DNA from: Chloroflexota bacterium
GTDB lineage: Bacteria; Chloroflexota; Limnocylindria; Limnocylindrales; CSP1-4
Direction of reading: 5' to 3'
DNA length: 34,895 nt
NCBI GenBank assembly: GCA_021813655.1
Contig: JAKAJU010000164.1
Coordinates: 1 to 34,895, forward strand
Of this stretch, positions 32,877 to 34,895 are shown in pieces (position 1 is the stretch's first letter; each line of letters opens with the position of its first letter). The position numbers and the translations under genes were made by a program. Below the pieces are notes generated by a model that was not told where the DNA came from, searched no databases, and saw only the letters and a program-made list of their open reading frames with translations.

Positions 32877-34496
32877 ATGACGGCGGCAGCGATGCCGAGT
32901 GGAGAGATCGTCTATCCGGACGGTCGACACGCACTCACGCCCGAAGCCGACGCGGCACTCGACGGATCCCCGCTCCACAACGAAGACCTCGCCCCGGTCC
33001 CGATGAAGAAGCGGACCTGGACGACGTACAACTACCTCGCCCTCTGGGTGGGCATGTCGATCAACATCCCATCGTGGGCACTGGCCGCCGGCCTGATCAC
33101 GCTCGGGATGGACTGGGTCCAGGCGATCGTCACGATCGGCTTGGGCAACCTGATCGTGCTCATCCCGATGCTCCTGATCAGCCACGCCGGGACCAAGTAC
33201 GGCATCCCGTACCCGGTGGTGTCCCGCGGCTCGTTCGGCGTCTGGGGCGCCAACCTGCCGGCCCTGTTGCGGGCCGGCGTCGCCTGCGGCTGGTTCGGGA
33301 TCCAGACCTGGATCGGCGGTCTCGTCACGTTCGGTATCGGGGCCGCGTTCTTCACCTGGATCCTCGGTGACAACAACTTCTGGACCTCGGCGACCGAGAT
33401 CTCGATCAGCTGGATCCCGGGCCTCACGGCGGTCCCCTACGGCTGGCCGGTGTGGCTCAGCTTCCTCATCTTCTGGGCCCTCAACATGTTCATCGTCGTC
33501 CGGGGCATGGACACGATCAAGCGGTTCGAGAACTGGGCCGCCCCGTTCATGGTCGTGGTGTTCCTCATCCTGATGGCGTGGATGGTCATCCGCGCCGGCG
33601 GCCTGGGCCCCGTCATGAGCCAGGCCGGCACCCTCGGCTGGGGCCCCGACTTCTGGGCCGTGTTCCCCATCTCGCTGATGGGCATGATCGCGTTCTGGTC
33701 CACGCTCTCCCTGAACATGCCGGACTTCACCCGGTTCGGTCGGAGCCAGCGAGAGCAGATGGTCGGCCAGGCGGCCGGCCTGCCGACCACGATGACCCTG
33801 TTCCCGCTGATCGGCGTGCTCACCGTCTCGGCCACGGCGGTCGTCTATGGGAAACCGATCTGGGATCCCGCCACGCTGGTCGCGGAGCTGAACATGCCGA
33901 TCGTCGAGATCGTGATCCTCTTCACGCTCCTCCTGGCGACGCTGACCACCAACGTCGCCGCAAACGTGGTGAGCCCGTCGTACGACTTCTCCAACGCCTG
34001 GCCGAGGCGGATCTCGTTCCGCACCGGCGGAATCATCACGGGCATCATCGGCATCCTGATCATGCCGTGGTACCTGATGAGCGAGCCCAGCATCTACATC
34101 TTCACCTGGCTCGGCACGTACGGCGGCCTGACGGGCGCGATCGCCGGCGTCCTCATCGCCGACTACTGGCTGATCCGGCGGAAGAAGCTCGGCCTCGCCG
34201 ACCTGTACAAGCCTCAGGGCATCTACCGCTACGCCCGCGGCTGGAACTGGCGCGCCGTGGTGGCGCTCGTGGTCGGCGCAGTCGTGGGAATCGGCGGCGC
34301 CTACACGCCGTCGGGTGGCTCCGGCCCGTTCCCTGCCGACGGCGTCATCCCGTTCCTCAAGCCCTTCTACGACTACAGCTGGATCGCTTCGCTCATCGTC
34401 GCGTTCGTCCTGTACTGGGTCCTTGCGTACTTCATCAAGCAGAAGAACCAGGACGTCGCAGAGGCGACCCCGGTACCGGCGGAGACCGCCTCGTAA
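32877..34496 (+). CDS. NCS1-family nucleobase/hydantoin/allantoin-type permease
   Basis: 539-residue symporter of the nucleobase:cation symporter-1 family (Mhp1/PucI/FurE-like), about 12 membrane segments. N-terminal tail of about 45 residues, then TWTTYNYLALWVGMSINIPS and WALAAGLITLGMDWVQAI, a GTKYGIPYPVVSRGSFGVWG block (the strongest family signature) and RAGVACGWFGIQTWIGG. Later come FWSTLSLNMPDFTRFGRSQ, the TLTTNVAANVVSPSYDF stretch and the DYWLIRRKKLGLADLY end. The substrate is probably a pyrimidine base, hydantoin or related ureide, supported by the PreA-like gene just upstream. ATG 32877 follows a GGAGGGAGG ribosome site. A strong hairpin ends the unit. Confidence 0.93.
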   Translation: MTAAAMPSGEIVYPDGRHALTPEADAALDGSPLHNEDLAPVPMKKRTWTTYNYLALWVGMSINIPSWALAAGLITLGMDWVQAIVTIGLGNLIVLIPMLLISHAGTKYGIPYPVVSRGSFGVWGANLPALLRAGVACGWFGIQTWIGGLVTFGIGAAFFTWILGDNNFWTSATEISISWIPGLTAVPYGWPVWLSFLIFWALNMFIVVRGMDTIKRFENWAAPFMVVVFLILMAWMVIRAGGLGPVMSQAGTLGWGPDFWAVFPISLMGMIAFWSTLSLNMPDFTRFGRSQREQMVGQAAGLPTTMTLFPLIGVLTVSATAVVYGKPIWDPATLVAELNMPIVEIVILFTLLLATLTTNVAANVVSPSYDFSNAWPRRISFRTGGIITGIIGILIMPWYLMSEPSIYIFTWLGTYGGLTGAIAGVLIADYWLIRRKKLGLADLYKPQGIYRYARGWNWRAVVALVVGAVVGIGGAYTPSGGSGPFPADGVIPFLKPFYDYSWIASLIVAFVLYWVLAYFIKQKNQDVAEATPVPAETAS

Positions 34497-34543
34497 CCGT
34501 CGCAACTCCGCCGCCGGTCCTCGCGGCCGGCGCCGAGCACCAG

Positions 34544-34580
34544 GCATCGAGGCCCCTCCCGGCGGGAGGGGCCTCGATGC
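34544..34580 (+). terminator. Perfect 17-bp hairpin terminator after the NCS1 gene
   Basis: GCATCGAGGCCCCTCCC (34544-34560), loop GGC, GGGAGGGGCCTCGATGC (34564-34580), a fully paired stem 48 nt after the stop. It is followed by GTCCGGG rather than T residues. Bases 34581-34779 after it show no gene or clear promoter. Confidence 0.75.
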
Positions 34581-34779
34581 GTCCGGGACGGACCGCGCGC
34601 ACGTGGAGGAGGCTTGCCGTGCCCGTCCGGAGACGTCGTGCCGGGGCGCGCGGTCCCGTATCGTCAGCGCATGAGCTCCTCCGCGTCGCACGAGGCGATG
34701 CCTTCGCGTCGGCCCGGCCGCCGGTGACCGGACGCGCGTCCGTCCCGGTGACGTCCCGCACTCCGCCGGCGGTGCAGCC

Positions 34780-34895
34780 ATGACGATGGAGACCTGGATC
34801 GCCGCGGCGATCTTCGTCGTCGCCTACGCCCTCATCGCGATCGACCGATGGGACCGTACGCTCGTCGCGCTGCTCGGCGGCCTGCTCATGGTCGT
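34780..34895 (+). CDS. SLC13/ArsB-type permease, N-terminal fragment (cut by window edge)
   Basis: 38 residues are visible from ATG 34780: MTMETWIAAAIFVVAYALIA, then IDRWDRTLVALLGGLLMV. The pattern of a first helix, then a short D/E-R-x-x-R-T loop and a second helix with ALLGG matches the start of ion-transporter-superfamily permeases (ArsB/NhaD, SLC13). No Shine-Dalgarno is obvious; ATG 34786 is an alternative. The rest lies outside the window. Confidence 0.6.
   Translation, partial: MTMETWIAAAIFVVAYALIAIDRWDRTLVALLGGLLMV

Noticed and set aside
34671-34727. 18-codon frame upstream of the last permease gene
   Set aside because: No ribosome site, Arg/Ser-rich sequence, no similarity to anything recognised.
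32841-34781. 646-codon minus-strand frame opposite the NCS1 permease
   Set aside because: Antisense of a membrane protein gene with a strong ribosome site; no motifs on the minus strand.

Overview
This is a very GC-rich (about 70%) bacterial chromosome segment with densely packed metabolic genes. It shows no rRNA, tRNA, CRISPR array, insertion sequence or phage block. The base composition, the fused EtfB-EtfA protein and several apparently leaderless genes suggest a high-GC Chloroflexota lineage (Limnocylindria/Ellin6529-like) or, less likely, an actinobacterium. That placement is inference, because no marker gene is present.

Layout. 1-2989 holds de novo NAD synthesis: the end of nadB on the plus strand, convergent with and overlapping nadC, which follows nadA on the minus strand. 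3097-7697 holds small accessory genes: a DinB-like protein, a DUF1810 protein, a secreted N,N-dimethylformamidase-like protein with Pro/Ser-rich ends, a tyrosine phosphatase and a tandem YccF membrane protein. 7770-12494 holds a broken alcohol-dehydrogenase start, an intact zinc alcohol dehydrogenase, an SDR dehydrogenase and, convergent to them, a one-chain PreT-PreA dihydropyrimidine dehydrogenase. 12713-15841 holds a MarR regulator fused to a repeat domain, divergent from a DrrAB-type ABC exporter. 15887-17016 is a LysR gene divergent from a 46-residue membrane microprotein. 17124-20596 is an electron-transfer operon: an EtfB-EtfA fusion, then ETF:quinone oxidoreductase with a fused 8-Cys ferredoxin-like tail. 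20794-23987 couples a holin-4_2/alkaline-phosphatase fusion to a PfkB sugar kinase. 24041-30147 is gltB-gltD, glutamate synthase. 30245-31401 has a membrane protein divergent from a YCII protein. 31617-34496 has a PreA-like flavoenzyme without iron-sulfur tail, followed by an NCS1 nucleobase/hydantoin-type permease. The window ends in the start of an SLC13/ArsB-type permease.

How it fits together. NADPH-linked redox and nitrogen handling dominate: GOGAT, one full DPD, one DPD-like oxidoreductase and an NCS1 importer point to uptake and reduction of pyrimidines or related cyclic ureides. The later enzymes of such a pathway (dihydropyrimidinase, ureidopropionase) are not in the window. The ETF/ETF-QO operon would feed electrons from acyl-CoA or other flavin dehydrogenases to quinone.

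Two genome-style features recur. Several genes have a TANNNT box exactly 6-7 nt before the start codon and no Shine-Dalgarno sequence, as expected of leaderless mRNAs. Gene ends carry strong GC hairpins without T tracts. The most unusual protein is the MarR-repeat fusion. The holin/phosphatase fusion, the double-cluster ETF-QO tail and the Fe-S-less PreA paralogue next to NCS1 also merit a closer look.
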